Of a stretch of DNA of 20,177 nt, positions 11,123 through 20,177 are shown one piece after another. Position numbers and translations under genes: made by a program. A model generated the notes under the pieces. That model ran no database searches. It was not told the origin of the DNA and saw nothing but the letters and a program-made list of their open reading frames with translations. Position 1 is the first letter of the stretch; each line of letters opens with the position of its first letter. Source of the stretch: Phoronis ovalis (Eukaryota > Phoronida > Phoronidae); assembly GCA_028565635.1 (NCBI GenBank), contig JAOXYB010006234.1:1-20177 (forward strand). Direction: 5' to 3'.

Positions 11123-13375
11123 GTAACAATGAAATGAAATTACGCCAAAATAATAACAAATATTATGTAGACAAGCCTTGATTTCGACAACCAAGAGAAG
11201 TCTATTCTACAGCACAAATGCTTATTTGACAAAGTTATTAATTCAGTGACTGGGTTCAGTGACTTTAACAAAGTCAGACTAAGATTGAACATAACCTTGA
11301 AAAAGGACTGCAGCTATCTCTCTCAGACTGTCATTAACAAGTAGCAAATAGAAAGAGAATTTCCTTGTTCACATATGCACACATAACCAACTATGACTAA
11401 AGCACAAACATAACATACCAGGTGAACATGAAAGGGAGTAGAAAATCACATCCATTTCGAAAATCACTCAACACACCAATACACACACCAGATCCACAAA
11501 AATTAAATACTATGTAATTAAATGTATTTATAGGATGTGACCTTAGAGAGAAATCAATGGAATAACGCTTATATCCAAATAAGATGCTCAATTTATTCAA
11601 AAATTGACAACAACAAAAGTTTTCATGGCAATATAAACACAACACTTTTTTTTGGTAATATGATTAAAAACATTATTTGCCTTAAAATTGCTAATATATA
11701 CTTGCCTTCTCTTCAGAAATTAAAACCTAGAGATGCCCAAGGGCCATAAGCATGTATGTACATGTAAATATTTATATTAGCCACATGAATAGACACAGGC
11801 ACTCAGGACCGGCCTTCTAGTTACAGAAAAAACTTAAACATTTTTGTATAAAACTTGCAACACTACTCATTATTTTTTTCTGGTACCCAACAAATAAAAG
11901 GTATATATAGCCAAAAAGACCTACTGATTAAAGTAAATGTTTAATTTTAATGGAAGCGCATTTTTGTTATTTGGTGGTAGGAAGGTTTGGCCAAATATCC
12001 CGGGAGGTTAATACAGTGAGAATAGTTGGGTACTCATGTCTGCTATGCAAGGTAAAAAAATAGCCTCTTTTGATACCTATGAGCTCAAAATTGGTACCTA
12101 TTAAGGGACCTTTTTATCCTGTATTCAAGATAATGAAATTGATCAGAACAACTATTCTAAGAGCCAAATATATCCACATCTAACTGTTCAATGTTGCCTT
12201 GGAAGATTTTATATAATAGGAGACAAATAGATAGCAAGCAACATCAAGAAAACACTAAAATGTTAAACAATTTACAAGGTACACTACTGTTACCACTTAT
12301 CACTGAATGTTGAAATAAAAGTCAAACAAATGGCTTTAACTGAAAGGACATATGTGTTGTGATAAAATGTAACAAAATCAATACTTTTAGACTACCATGT
12401 ACAAAGCTCCAAGCAAATATGATTAAACCATATGTAGAATTCTTAATTGTTTTATCTAAAACAATTAAACATGATGTGACCTATTTAGAAAAATTATCTC
12501 ATTTTACACAAGACAAAATAATAATTTATTTGTCTACATTAAGAATTTTCATGATAGTAGTGAAATTTAAGATTAAGATTTTTTTTCAGTAAATTAGACT
12601 CTTAAGCATACTAAACAAAAAATCAATTGTCTGACTCTAAGACATACAAAAATGATTATCTAGAAGTGCTAAGGCAAATACTGATTGTAATATAAGTTCT
12701 TTGTTTTATTTGTATATGGTACTTGTACTTCATCATCAGACACAGAAAGATAAATTCTTAATCACATCCAATGTTTTATATTTACTTCATAATTTTGTGA
12801 TTTTTTAAACTCTATTTCAATGTCATCTGGTAAGATACAAGCCTAGTACATAACGAACATATTGTGCAGCTGTATAGTACTTCTAGCACTTTCACATTTT
12901 TCTGTTTTATCTTAATCCTGAATAATACATCAGTATATAACCTTGTCAAACAACATATTTTAATTGACTGTATGAACTATATCCAAGGGCTTGTTATATA
13001 GGAAGTCCACAATCTTGATTTGGTTAACAGAGAATTCAACACATTGCAATTTTTTCCTAGGTGTATTAAAGATAATTGAAATTACATCTTAAGGTTACAT
13101 TACAAATTACATCTAATTCACCACAGAGTTCAATTACACTTAATATGTCCGAGCTAAAGATTATCATGAAAACAATTTACTACTATTTCAAAGTGTAATT
13201 GAATGTCTACACAACATATTAAACACTGTAGCAGAAATGCATAAAAGGAAGCATAATTTAATGTTGGTTGGCAATTTAGAAAGCATCCAAGTAGTGCAAA
13301 GTGAATCAAAAAATGTGTGAGAGGTATATTTTTATTGATGATGGTAACATTTTCCTATAGAATCAGATGTATTCC
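11123..13375. other. Probable 5' UTR intron and intergenic DNA of the Rac-like gene
   Basis: This is AT-rich sequence without a supportable coding exon, tRNA or terminal-repeat element. If the acceptor next to the GTPase start codon is real, most of it is the intron between the non-coding first exon and the first coding exon. Short palindromic words (for example near 11750-11765) are too small to call. Confidence 0.4.
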
Positions 13376-13450
13376 GAGACCGCTTTAAGCGCGCTTTCTA
13401 CCACTGCTTTTGTTTCTATTTAGAACATCATTCCTTGCTCGGGCGGGCTG
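13376..13450 (-). promoter_or_regulatory. Candidate promoter island of the Rac-like gene
   Basis: In an otherwise CpG-poor, AT-rich interval this short patch contains several CpGs, the palindrome AAGCGCGCTT (about 13387-13396) and a GC-box core GGGCGGG (13441-13447). It lies 2.3 kb upstream of the GTPase start codon, where a non-coding first exon would be expected. The base composition is directly visible. Promoter activity, and the link to that gene rather than to something else, are inference. Confidence 0.3.
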
Positions 13451-14136
13451 GATAAATCTGCATTTTTTACGACTTGCTAGAATTCATATATTAAAGATAT
13501 AAATTATCAGTTAATCAAAATCATGAAAACACTTAACTGTTAAACAGTACACAACATTAATGTCTAGTTTAATACACAATAAAGAAACTTATATATATTA
13601 GAATATAGATCAAATGATTCATCTTGCAAGACCTCTTTTTGCAATTATAGCAATCACTAAGTTGGATACATGTTGTCAACACACTTATTTCCTGCATGCA
13701 TCATTTGTCACACCAGAATCAAATGAGGAAAACGTGTCAAGAAAATATCAAGAGACTAGGACAATCAAGTGGTGAAGAAACAACATCTGCGATATGATAT
13801 ACAATAACACTGCCTTTTACTAATGTGCACATGTAACTTTATGAAGTACAATATTTAAAGTTTTTGAATCTGCAACCATGAGTCCATAATATAGAAGTCC
13901 AGGGATATCTTGTAGGGGTGATGGGGATGTACTGCCGGTATGGGCCGTGATTTATCTATAAGGTACATTTTTAATTATTATAGATGTACCACACTTTTTC
14001 ACATATAAGTGTCCTATATCTCATAAAACACCAGCATTTAAAAATAACATTTTCGTGAACATTACTGATCATACAGGAACCAGTGCAGCAACATTTGGCA
14101 TAGGATGGCGTATGTTTTGGATTTTTATGGTATAAT
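13451..14136. other. Non-coding AT-rich DNA
   Basis: No gene is supported. The patch at about 13890-13950 is richer in GC than its surroundings and shares an 11-bp word in inverted orientation with the orphan frame that follows. This may be residue of an old repeat. Confidence 0.35.
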
Positions 14137-14484
14137 ATGTCAGGCTATTTCTACATTTTTGATATTCATGCAGTGGCACACGCCCACCACCCAAAGTATA
14201 CCCAAGATATCCCCAGCCCAGGTATAGGAGCCTATAGAACTGATACACCACTGGGAAACGACAAGCACAATGTCGCAGTGGCTGTGATTCATGGTGTTCT
14301 GATTAGGAGATTGAATACAGAACAGTTCCTCAAATTGATGAAAGCAGGCATGCCTGTTCACAATCAACCAGATTTACCCCTTTTCGGCATTAGTCCTACC
14401 GGTCCGCATGCAAGCCAGGACTATCCCTTTACTATCGTTTTTTGTTCAGCTATTAAAGTATTAATACATTATTTACTTTATTGA
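14137..14484 (+). other. Orphan 115-codon open frame, possible gene or transposon fragment
   Basis: A plus-strand frame of 115 codons whose middle part (about 14160-14435) is clearly richer in GC than the flanking DNA and reads like protein, with a mixed, low-bias composition (segments such as HNVAVAVIHGVLIRRL and PLFGISPTGPHASQDYPF). The first and last 10-15 residues look like AT-rich run-through, so the coding-like part may begin inside, possibly after an acceptor-like CATGCAG at about 14166-14172. I recognise no family. It could be an exon of an unannotated gene, a decayed transposon ORF or a retrocopy. It lies between two minus-strand genes and has no clear promoter. Confidence 0.3.
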
Positions 14485-16841
14485 AATGTAATAAAGATAT
14501 CTGTTCTTAAAACTAGAATCTTCTAATGTGGAACTAAAATTTACCGAGTCAAAATATGATTTATTCTAAAAAGATGAATCATAGTCATACTCATAGTCAT
14601 GACATAAGCAATGATTTAAGTTTGGTCCCTCCAAAGCTTGAAAACAAAAATTGTAACTAAATATGTACCGTACCTCCTATTTTACACCTCCTGATAACTT
14701 GATGTGCAGTCGACTAAGATTTTATAAGACTAGCTTTCTCAGAGGATATCAAAATCCGACCCCATAAACTTTAAAGATAAATCTACAATCACACAGATTT
14801 TGGATTTCAATGGCTACCACTCTTTTATACTTCCTGTAAAATTCTAAAAATAGCGACATATGGGTGTTCCACGCGTATGGATTCGCAATAAAATAGTTCT
14901 AATTAATAGAAAATAATAATTGATTTGTTCATAACATATTTAGTGCTTATATGACCCATTATTTACAAGTGATATGTTTACATAGTTTTCAATTTGAAAT
15001 ACTAATTTGTCATAAGCACATAATTGGCGGGCGGATCCTAGTCACCCTGTTTACCTTAACAGTACTTTGGTTGGGAATCCCCTTTGTCTACAACAATGAG
15101 ACACTGATACCAGGCATTGCTTTGTAAGAAACAATGACTATTGTGGAGAACAGTTAATAACAGGATGTCCTATTACCTTATCATTATTCAGGCCACAGAA
15201 AAAGAGCACGTGTATTGCTTATCTTGCCACAAAGAAGATATCAAAAGCTGATCTGATCATGATACTAAAGCAAACTAAAGATAGATTAGGCTAATAATAG
15301 GTGAATTTCGAGTACGCCGGGGGTCGAGTACCTTTGTTGACTAACTTGACTGTTGAAGACATTATGTTCAAGTACTGTAAAATCTTTATCTGTTTGATTT
15401 AAAGAAAAATGTATACATTTAACTATCTAAAAAGTAATCCAGTTATTATAATATAAATACATTTTAACAGAGACTATTATAACTAAGTTGTATTATCTTA
15501 GTTTTTTTAGTCTCAGGTTATAATGAAAACTGTGTCAAAACTTGACATCACAGGGGAATACTACTACTCCACAGGGGATACTCAAAGTTATCTTTTGGTG
15601 GGGGAGTGAGGCCCAGTTGAAAAATTTGGCCTTTGGATTTTATACTTCTGTTGTTTTTTTTGGGATCATACGTACACAAATAATTTGGATCACCACCAAG
15701 GTTTGTATCCATAAATAGATTCTGAAATTTAGTTTGTATCAATCAGTTTGCATAAAAATGGATTGCTACTCAAATATTTAAAAAATTTATATGACTACCA
15801 TTAAAGTTAAAAAATGGATTGGGTTTGCTACCACAAGCTAAAATTTTGAATTGGATTAGGCAGGACATCCTTGTATTCAAAAAACCATGAGTTCCCCCAG
15901 GTGCTATCCCTACCACAAACTAGCAAGACTCAAAATCCAGCAATTAATTAAAGGATCCCCATTAATAATATAATGTGATCAACTTTATAAGGCAAGTGTG
16001 GAGAATTGTATCAACATTGAATACAAGAATAATACATTTTTTGTATGGCAACTGCAGAGGTACTCAAAATATAGCAAAACAGAGAAGAAAAAATAACTTG
16101 TTCTTCAAAATAAAATTAAACTGCTAAAATAATGGTGAGAAAAGTATGAAAGTGTTCTAGTATATCGTAAATCGTGATAACGTTGTGACTTCAGGTTACG
16201 GACAATAAGCCGAATATGAAAGGTCATTTCTATAATTAACATTTGTATAATTTTCGTAATGAATGACAAACACACAAAATCCATAGTCATGCTATTCTTT
16301 TCAGTACTGTACTTGTAGATACACACTAACAACTTTAACATATTTGGTTGCCTAACAAAGATAATACAAACAAAATGCTCAGATATAAATGCAAAAATGC
16401 TACATTTTTACAGAAAAACCTAAGACAGATTTTATATTTTTGTCACTTTTCTATACAAATTTATAAAATTTACAATTAAATCTATATATACAATTCTAAC
16501 AACGATATTTTTTACCTAATTCATCAAAATTCATGCAGTCTTAAATAAAAATGCATTAGCATTTAGTTATAAATAATGATAAAAACACAAATATATTTAA
16601 ATGCAGAAAGCACAACTAGAAAAAACATGATTTCATAACTAATTTTAAAATAATTTTAATTTATAACATACTATTACACATGTCTATTATGTAAAAAATG
16701 CACTGTTTTGTTCTACTGCAAAAACAAATATAGTCACAGATAGATTCAATGTTATCTGAATTTAAATTTACTTAAACATGTTTAATCTTATAGTATATAA
16801 TAACCCATTTTTCAACTAGGCTGCAACACCAATTATACAGT
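14485..16841. other. Intergenic DNA and probable 3' UTR of MSL2
   Basis: No exon is supported. The right-hand part lies just past the MSL2 stop on the minus strand and is probably its AT-rich 3' UTR. Minus-strand ATTAAA-type poly(A) hexamers occur at 16781-16786 and 16655-16660; I saw no canonical AATAAA until about 14560-14565. A C/G-richer patch at 15540-15900 may be repeat-derived, but no terminal repeats were recognised. Confidence 0.4.
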
Positions 16842-18038
16842 TTAAACAACAGTTATTTCGACATCCTCATCTACCTCAGCAGGGCTCACTGTAGTGACTG
16901 GTTCAATTTTAACAATTCTGTAAGGATTTCTACAGCCACGACAACAACATTCGGAACAAGCCAAACGATTACTATAACACGGACATCGCTGACCATAACA
17001 CGTCAATTTTCCCGGATTAGGAGTTGCATTTCCACAGCGACATCCTTTTTTCTCCTTTTCAAGTTTCCTTTTCTTTGAAGTCTTCTTCTTTTTAGGAGTT
17101 TGTGTTTGAGCCTGTTCAGAATAATTATTATTGCTGTTACTGCTTTGTGGCTCAGACTGTAAAGAAACAAATGATTTTTCTTTAATTGGAGCAGTTCCTG
17201 TATTTTGAAGTGTTTGGATTAATGCTGGTACAGATACTGACGCTTGTTGTGCAACACCCATAATAGAGTCTTTACTTTTGTTAGATTTTGCCTTCTTTTT
17301 TGATTTGCCTGACTCTGATAATTTTCTTTTTCTTGAAGATTTATTTTTAGATTTAGTTGATTTCGTAGTTTGGAATGGGCTGCTGGCTGTATTTATACAT
17401 TGCAGAGGATTGCCGGCAATGCCATTTTCTGCTTTGCTTGGTTTAGCATAGTCATGCATGACTGAAGTAATCTGTTCTGCAGAAATCACGGGTGGAGTAC
17501 ATGTAGAATTGCTATCAGAGCTTATTTGTCTCATAGGTTCATTTGTGTTACTGTTAATAGGTGGCGCCAGAGGCAACAGTGACGGCAGGCTTATATTTAC
17601 AGTTCCTGTAGTACCACCATCTCTAATGGCCAGTCCCTCTTGTATAATATTTAACAGATTGTTTGTTCCTCCATTAACGGTTGTTGTTGCAAGTCGCTGA
17701 ATTGCAGGAGAACCAGCAATGTACTCACACAACTTTTTAAAACACTTTACTACCAGTCGTAATAACTCGTTTTCATGAAAACTTTCATAGTCTTTGCACC
17801 AACTACATGATGGCTTTAAACGCATTTTTCCTCCAACACATTCCTTACAAACATGATGAACACAAATTGACTCCACGGGTCCCATAGGAATATTAAGTAC
17901 GTTGTAACAAACACAACACGATAAACTTTGTCTCAAATATGGTAAAAATCTATACAAATCTTCCCATTCTCTCGGCTCTCTGTAGTTTGCATGCACAATA
18001 TATCGGCTTGCGCTGACGTAAAGTTGCATCGCATTCAT
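16842..18038 (-). CDS. MSL2: MSL2 E3 ubiquitin ligase (male-specific lethal 2 homologue)
   Basis: A single uninterrupted minus-strand frame. I place the start at 18038 because MNAMQLYVSASR aligns with the N-terminus of vertebrate MSL2; 31 further codons are open upstream but look like 5' UTR. The 398-residue protein has the MSL2-type N-terminal helices, then a C3HC4 RING finger (C41, C44, C59, H61, C64, C67, C78, C81, including the family signature PSCSWCKDY). A Ser/Asn/Lys-rich linker follows with strong bipartite-like basic clusters (SRKRKL, KKKKTSKKRKL), and a DNA-binding CXC domain (about 333-369) contains CRCG, CPCYSNR and CRGC. MSL2 works in the nucleus with MSL1, MSL3 and MOF (H4K16 acetylation) and ubiquitinates histone H2B. 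The CXC domain contacts DNA. It is shorter than the human protein (577 residues, from memory), mainly in the linker and in the tail after the CXC domain. It is divergent from AMMECR1 across a 349-bp gap. Confidence 0.95.
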   Translation of the reverse strand: MNAMQLYVSASRYIVHANYREPREWEDLYRFLPYLRQSLSCCVCYNVLNIPMGPVESICVHHVCKECVGGKMRLKPSCSWCKDYESFHENELLRLVVKCFKKLCEYIAGSPAIQRLATTTVNGGTNNLLNIIQEGLAIRDGGTTGTVNISLPSLLPLAPPINSNTNEPMRQISSDSNSTCTPPVISAEQITSVMHDYAKPSKAENGIAGNPLQCINTASSPFQTTKSTKSKNKSSRKRKLSESGKSKKKAKSNKSKDSIMGVAQQASVSVPALIQTLQNTGTAPIKEKSFVSLQSEPQSSNSNNNYSEQAQTQTPKKKKTSKKRKLEKEKKGCRCGNATPNPGKLTCYGQRCPCYSNRLACSECCCRGCRNPYRIVKIEPVTTVSPAEVDEDVEITVV

Positions 18039-18387
18039 CGTAATGCAAATTTTTGTGTTACAATTCATCCAAAACCATTCAAAATTTTGCAAAATGAAGT
18101 TAATTCTAACCGGAAATGCGAAATACGTCATTTTGACCGCAATTTCTAGTGACGACAGTTTTTACAGACATTTGGATGAAAATAAACTTAGAAATGCAAT
18201 AAAAAAAACAATATTCCTCAATAGGAAATATACAAATGGGACTTTCTATGTACAAAATAGTGCATTTCTACTTTTATAGGTTTCGCTGAAGAAAATGCTT
18301 TAACGTTATAATTGGTTTTTATGCATTACTTCCGCGAAGTTTAGTCACAAAGTTTCTCGCAAACTTCGAGATTTTAGGGCCATCAAA
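18039..18387. promoter_or_regulatory. Candidate bidirectional promoter between MSL2 and AMMECR1
   Basis: Only 349 bp separate the two divergent start codons, so both 5' UTRs and core promoters must lie here unless upstream non-coding exons exist. Visible elements are two ETS-like cores (ACCGGAAAT at 18109-18117; ACTTCCGCG at 18328-18336, i.e. CGCGGAAGT on the minus strand), an inverted CCAAT box (ATTGG, 18311-18315) and CRE half-sites (ACGTCA near 18124-18129). ETS plus CCAAT sites without a TATA box is a common arrangement in bidirectional housekeeping promoters. An 8-bp inverted repeat CGAAGTTT/AAACTTCG (18335-18342 and 18361-18368) lies just before the AMMECR1 ATG. The sites are seen in the sequence; their activity is inferred. 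Confidence 0.6.
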
Positions 18388-18596
18388 ATGTCTAGTTGTT
18401 GTGGTGCGATGAAAAAACAGAAGCTGAATAATTCTTTGCCCTCAACATGTAATGGCTCAGCAGCACATCATAACGGATACGCAAATGGCTTTACAGTGAT
18501 CCGTCCAGACATGTGTATATTTTGCTTCGATGTTCTACACAGCTATCTTCATTCATATGAAATTCCAAAGAGTGGTCCATTCACCAACGACGCCTA
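18388..18596 (+). CDS. AMMECR1: AMMECR1 homologue, first coding exon (gene continues past the window)
   Basis: The exon encodes 69 residues plus two bases. It begins MSSCCGAMKKQKL, matching the conserved N-terminus of vertebrate AMMECR1 (CCG-x-KKQKL), and ends with MCIFCFDVLHSYL...GPFTNDA, the lead-in to the AMMECR1 domain. The frame meets an apparent TAG at 18595, but a donor (TA|GTAAGA, GT at 18597-18598) lies inside it. Splicing there keeps the two bases TA of a Tyr codon, which is what the family has next (FTNxxYPLF). The remaining exons, including the core domain, were not found in the downstream 1.6 kb and must lie beyond the window. The Gly/Ser-rich insert of the mammalian protein is replaced by a short NGSAAHHNGYANG segment. 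The molecular function of AMMECR1 is not firmly established; mutation in humans causes a developmental syndrome. It is transcribed divergently from MSL2. Confidence 0.9.
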
Positions 18597-19000
18597 GTAA
18601 GAAGAATTTTCTTTGTGTTTATGTTTTGCTTCCTTAAAATTATATTAGTCAAATTAGTTGTTCGAAAGCAAAAATATGAATAATGTCAACAGTTTGATTT
18701 TTGTATTCTAATTGTGTGTTTTTCTTTGGGATATCGATCGGCAAAACAAATTTTGTGGAATCTAATCATTATTTTGTTTTCTCCCAATAAGGTCACTCTA
18801 CTGTTGTCTACTGTTTCCTGACCTGACCTTGTGTTGAGGCAATGGTTGTATGAGTCACAAAATGTTTGATCGAAAACACTCAAGTTTATCTAAAATATCT
18901 GTTATCTGTAGCCCTTCAACATAGGATCTGAGATAATTAAGAAGATTTAAACAGAAAATTCATTCCAGATTTTAAACAAAATGCTTGGTTCAACCTAGTC
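18597..19000 (+). other. Start of AMMECR1 intron 1
   Basis: This sequence follows the GTAAGA donor and contains no supportable exon. It is AT-rich, with no recognised motif or repeat before the fold-back element that begins at about 19001. Confidence 0.6.
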
Positions 19001-19497
19001 CTGGTTCCTGACGTTCTGCACTTAGTAGCTCTTGATAATCTGACTTGTGAGCTGTGCAAGCAGTCATGGAAACTTACATAACCATTGAAACTGCCCAAAC
19101 TTGGAAATCTATGTAATTCGTACCGAATGAGTTCATGTATCAGCGTCCAGATGCTGTCTTATTATCCAACTGACTCCCACTATACTTCCATGGCTATTTG
19201 CAACTCCTGCGCTGACAACCAGAGGTTGCCAAAAAACTGGGTTGGTATGTGAGGTCCAGGGTAAAACAAGCTTACTGCATGGTAAAAACTGAATTCAGGA
19301 GTTTCAAATGGTGCAGGGAGTAGTTAAAGTTGAAGTTGGATAATCGGTGATGTATGAACTAATTCGGTAGGAATTACATAGATTTCCAAATTTGGGCACT
19401 TTCACTGTAATTGGCTATGTAAGTTTCCATGACTGTTCGCACAGCTCACAAATCAGATTATTAAGAGCTAGTGCAGAATGTCATGAACCAGGAACCA
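19001..19497. mobile_element. Fold-back element with about 145-bp inverted arms
   Basis: The left arm (about 19001-19143) and right arm (about 19347-19497) are imperfect reverse complements over nearly their whole length. Matching blocks include TCATGGAAACTTACATA, GGAAATCTATGTAATTC, GAGCTGTGC and TTCTGCAC. The central 200 bp is unrelated and has no ORF. This is the structure of a non-autonomous fold-back or long-TIR MITE, and the transcript could form a long hairpin. The outer ends are similar (GGTTCCTG), but I could not identify a clear target-site duplication. It sits inside AMMECR1 intron 1. Confidence 0.75.
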
Positions 19498-20084
19498 AAA
19501 CCTTGGTCGGCTTGCCATGCATTGTCTTATTATATATCAACATTTAGGTGGCAGCAGGTCAGGGTAAAAGTTTACAACATAAAGTATTAGCAAAAGGGTA
19601 GTTTTGCAGTTTCTGTCTATGTCTGTTTGCTTCTGCCACAACTTGTATCTTCTTTTTTTTCATTAGTTTCTGTATATAATTATCTCCTCATACTTTCCCG
19701 TAGATCTGCATACCATTGTCTTCTATAACCTGTCTTGCACTGGATTAAAAGGGTGTACCCTTGCTCTTTTTCCTAATATCACCACCTTTCTTCACCTTCA
19801 AGGATTTTCAATAAAAATTTAATTATTTCCTATTTAGTGAAAATGCATATTTTTGAAAAGCAAGGAATATGCAGTTGTAAACATCAAAGTTATTAAATAA
19901 ACAATAATCTACTATTTTTCATTTCAAGGATTTACCCAGTTTTATTCATTAAATTTCACAAGATTATATGCATGTTTCTAACCAGTTTTCCATAATCACA
20001 AAAACTTAACTCTAGTCTAGATATGAAAACAACCCTATTTTTATGCCACCCCATCCACATATACTTTTGACCTCAATTACTTTC
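19498..20084 (+). other. AMMECR1 intron 1, continued
   Basis: AT-rich sequence with a pyrimidine-rich patch (about 19615-19800) but no exon matching the expected AMMECR1 domain start (YPLF-x-TW). Nothing else was recognised. Confidence 0.5.
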
Positions 20085-20109
20085 AATATGGCCGACTGGC
20101 GGCCATGTT
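20085..20109. promoter_or_regulatory. Paired inverted YY1-like sites at the right edge
   Basis: AATATGGC (20085-20092) and GCCATGTT (20102-20109) each match the YY1 core (AANATGGC / GCCATNTT) in opposite orientation. They form the ends of an inverted repeat, ATGGCCG-ACTGG-CGGCCAT (20088-20106). The sequence becomes CpG-rich from here to the window end, which suggests a transcription start or promoter. Activity is inference. Confidence 0.35.
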
Positions 20110-20177
20110 TGTTCCCGAGAGGGCACGTAACAATAAGTCTATAGCCGCGAAGACAAAGCGCTACCTGGACGATTCAA
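20105..20177 (+). CDS. Possible 5' end of a plus-strand gene, cut by the window edge
   Basis: An ATG at 20105 opens a frame that stays open for 24 codons to the end of the window. It reads as a basic, hydrophilic N-terminus (MFVPERARNNKSIAAKTKRY, then LDDS). GC content and CpG rise sharply compared with the preceding intron-like DNA, and the ATG overlaps a YY1-like site, an arrangement known at animal translation starts. It lies on the same strand as AMMECR1 and downstream of its first exon. It would therefore be a nested gene, an alternative first exon of AMMECR1, a transposon ORF or chance. I recognise no family in so short a piece. Confidence 0.25.
   Translation, partial: MFVPERARNNKSIAAKTKRYLDDS

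Noticed and set aside
13890-14230. Possible diverged inverted pair sharing CAAGATATCCC
   Set aside because: Only an 11-bp word plus loose similarity is shared. That is too little to call an inverted repeat without alignment scores.
17458-17700. 80-codon plus-strand frame antisense to MSL2
   Set aside because: It is a shadow of the MSL2 linker coding sequence.
18039-18131. 31-codon N-terminal extension of MSL2
   Set aside because: The conserved family N-terminus begins at MNAMQLYVSASR. The upstream codons are AT-rich, overlap promoter elements and do not resemble MSL2.
18043-18279. 78-codon plus-strand frame in the MSL2-AMMECR1 interval
   Set aside because: It lies in the divergent promoter, antisense to the MSL2 leader, and shows no conserved features.
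18595-18597. In-frame TAG ending the AMMECR1 frame at 69 codons
   Set aside because: The TAG straddles a good GTAAGA donor, and splicing there restores the conserved Tyr. It is not a premature stop or pseudogene.
1-20177. CRISPR array, prophage, bacterial operon or defence system
   Set aside because: Spliced animal genes occupy the window. There is no regular spacer-repeat pattern and no bacterial-type coding density.

Overview
This is animal (metazoan) nuclear DNA: AT-rich, with short coding exons split by GT-AG introns, long non-coding stretches and degenerate DNA-transposon-like inverted repeats. Four protein-coding loci can be read, three of them assignable to families. They suggest an invertebrate bilaterian. 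A Mig-2-like (Mtl) Rac GTPase is, as I recall, present in protostomes and absent from vertebrates, and it sits with a compact MSL2 and an AMMECR1 homologue. A lophotrochozoan such as a mollusc is my best guess, but the sequence does not prove it.

Layout. 1-2925: intergenic DNA with a TA/TG microsatellite, a MITE-like element (80-297) and a 32-bp tandem duplication. 2926-5390 (minus): a three-exon gene for an unrecognised 350-residue Pro/Tyr/Asn-rich protein. Its first intron appears to use a GC-AG boundary, and a perfect CRE palindrome lies upstream of its start codon. 5391-7954: that promoter, then AT-rich DNA that probably includes the 3' UTR of the next gene. 7955-11103 (minus): a complete five-coding-exon Mtl/Mig-2-like Rac GTPase of 197 residues ending in CSVM. 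An acceptor just 5' of its ATG implies an upstream non-coding exon. 11111-16841: a long AT-rich interval with one CpG/GC-box island (about 13376-13450), an orphan open frame on the plus strand (14137-14484), and the probable MSL2 3' UTR. 16842-18038 (minus): an apparently intronless MSL2 E3 ligase (RING, lysine-rich linker, CXC domain). 18388-18596 (plus): first coding exon of AMMECR1; the rest lies beyond the window. Its first intron holds a roughly 500-bp fold-back element (19001-19497). At the right edge, a pair of inverted YY1-like sites overlaps an ATG whose frame stays open to the end of the window.

The genes do not form a pathway or operon: a probable structural/cilium-type protein, a cytoskeletal switch, a chromatin E3 ligase and a conserved gene of unclear biochemistry. 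The only evident regulatory coupling is the 349-bp head-to-head interval between MSL2 and AMMECR1, a candidate bidirectional promoter with ETS-like and CCAAT-type sites. I found no CRISPR array, bacterial operon, viral gene or tRNA/rRNA, and nothing that amounts to a new multi-gene system. The observations most worth checking are the GC-AG intron, the orphan frame, the edge ORF and the fold-back elements.
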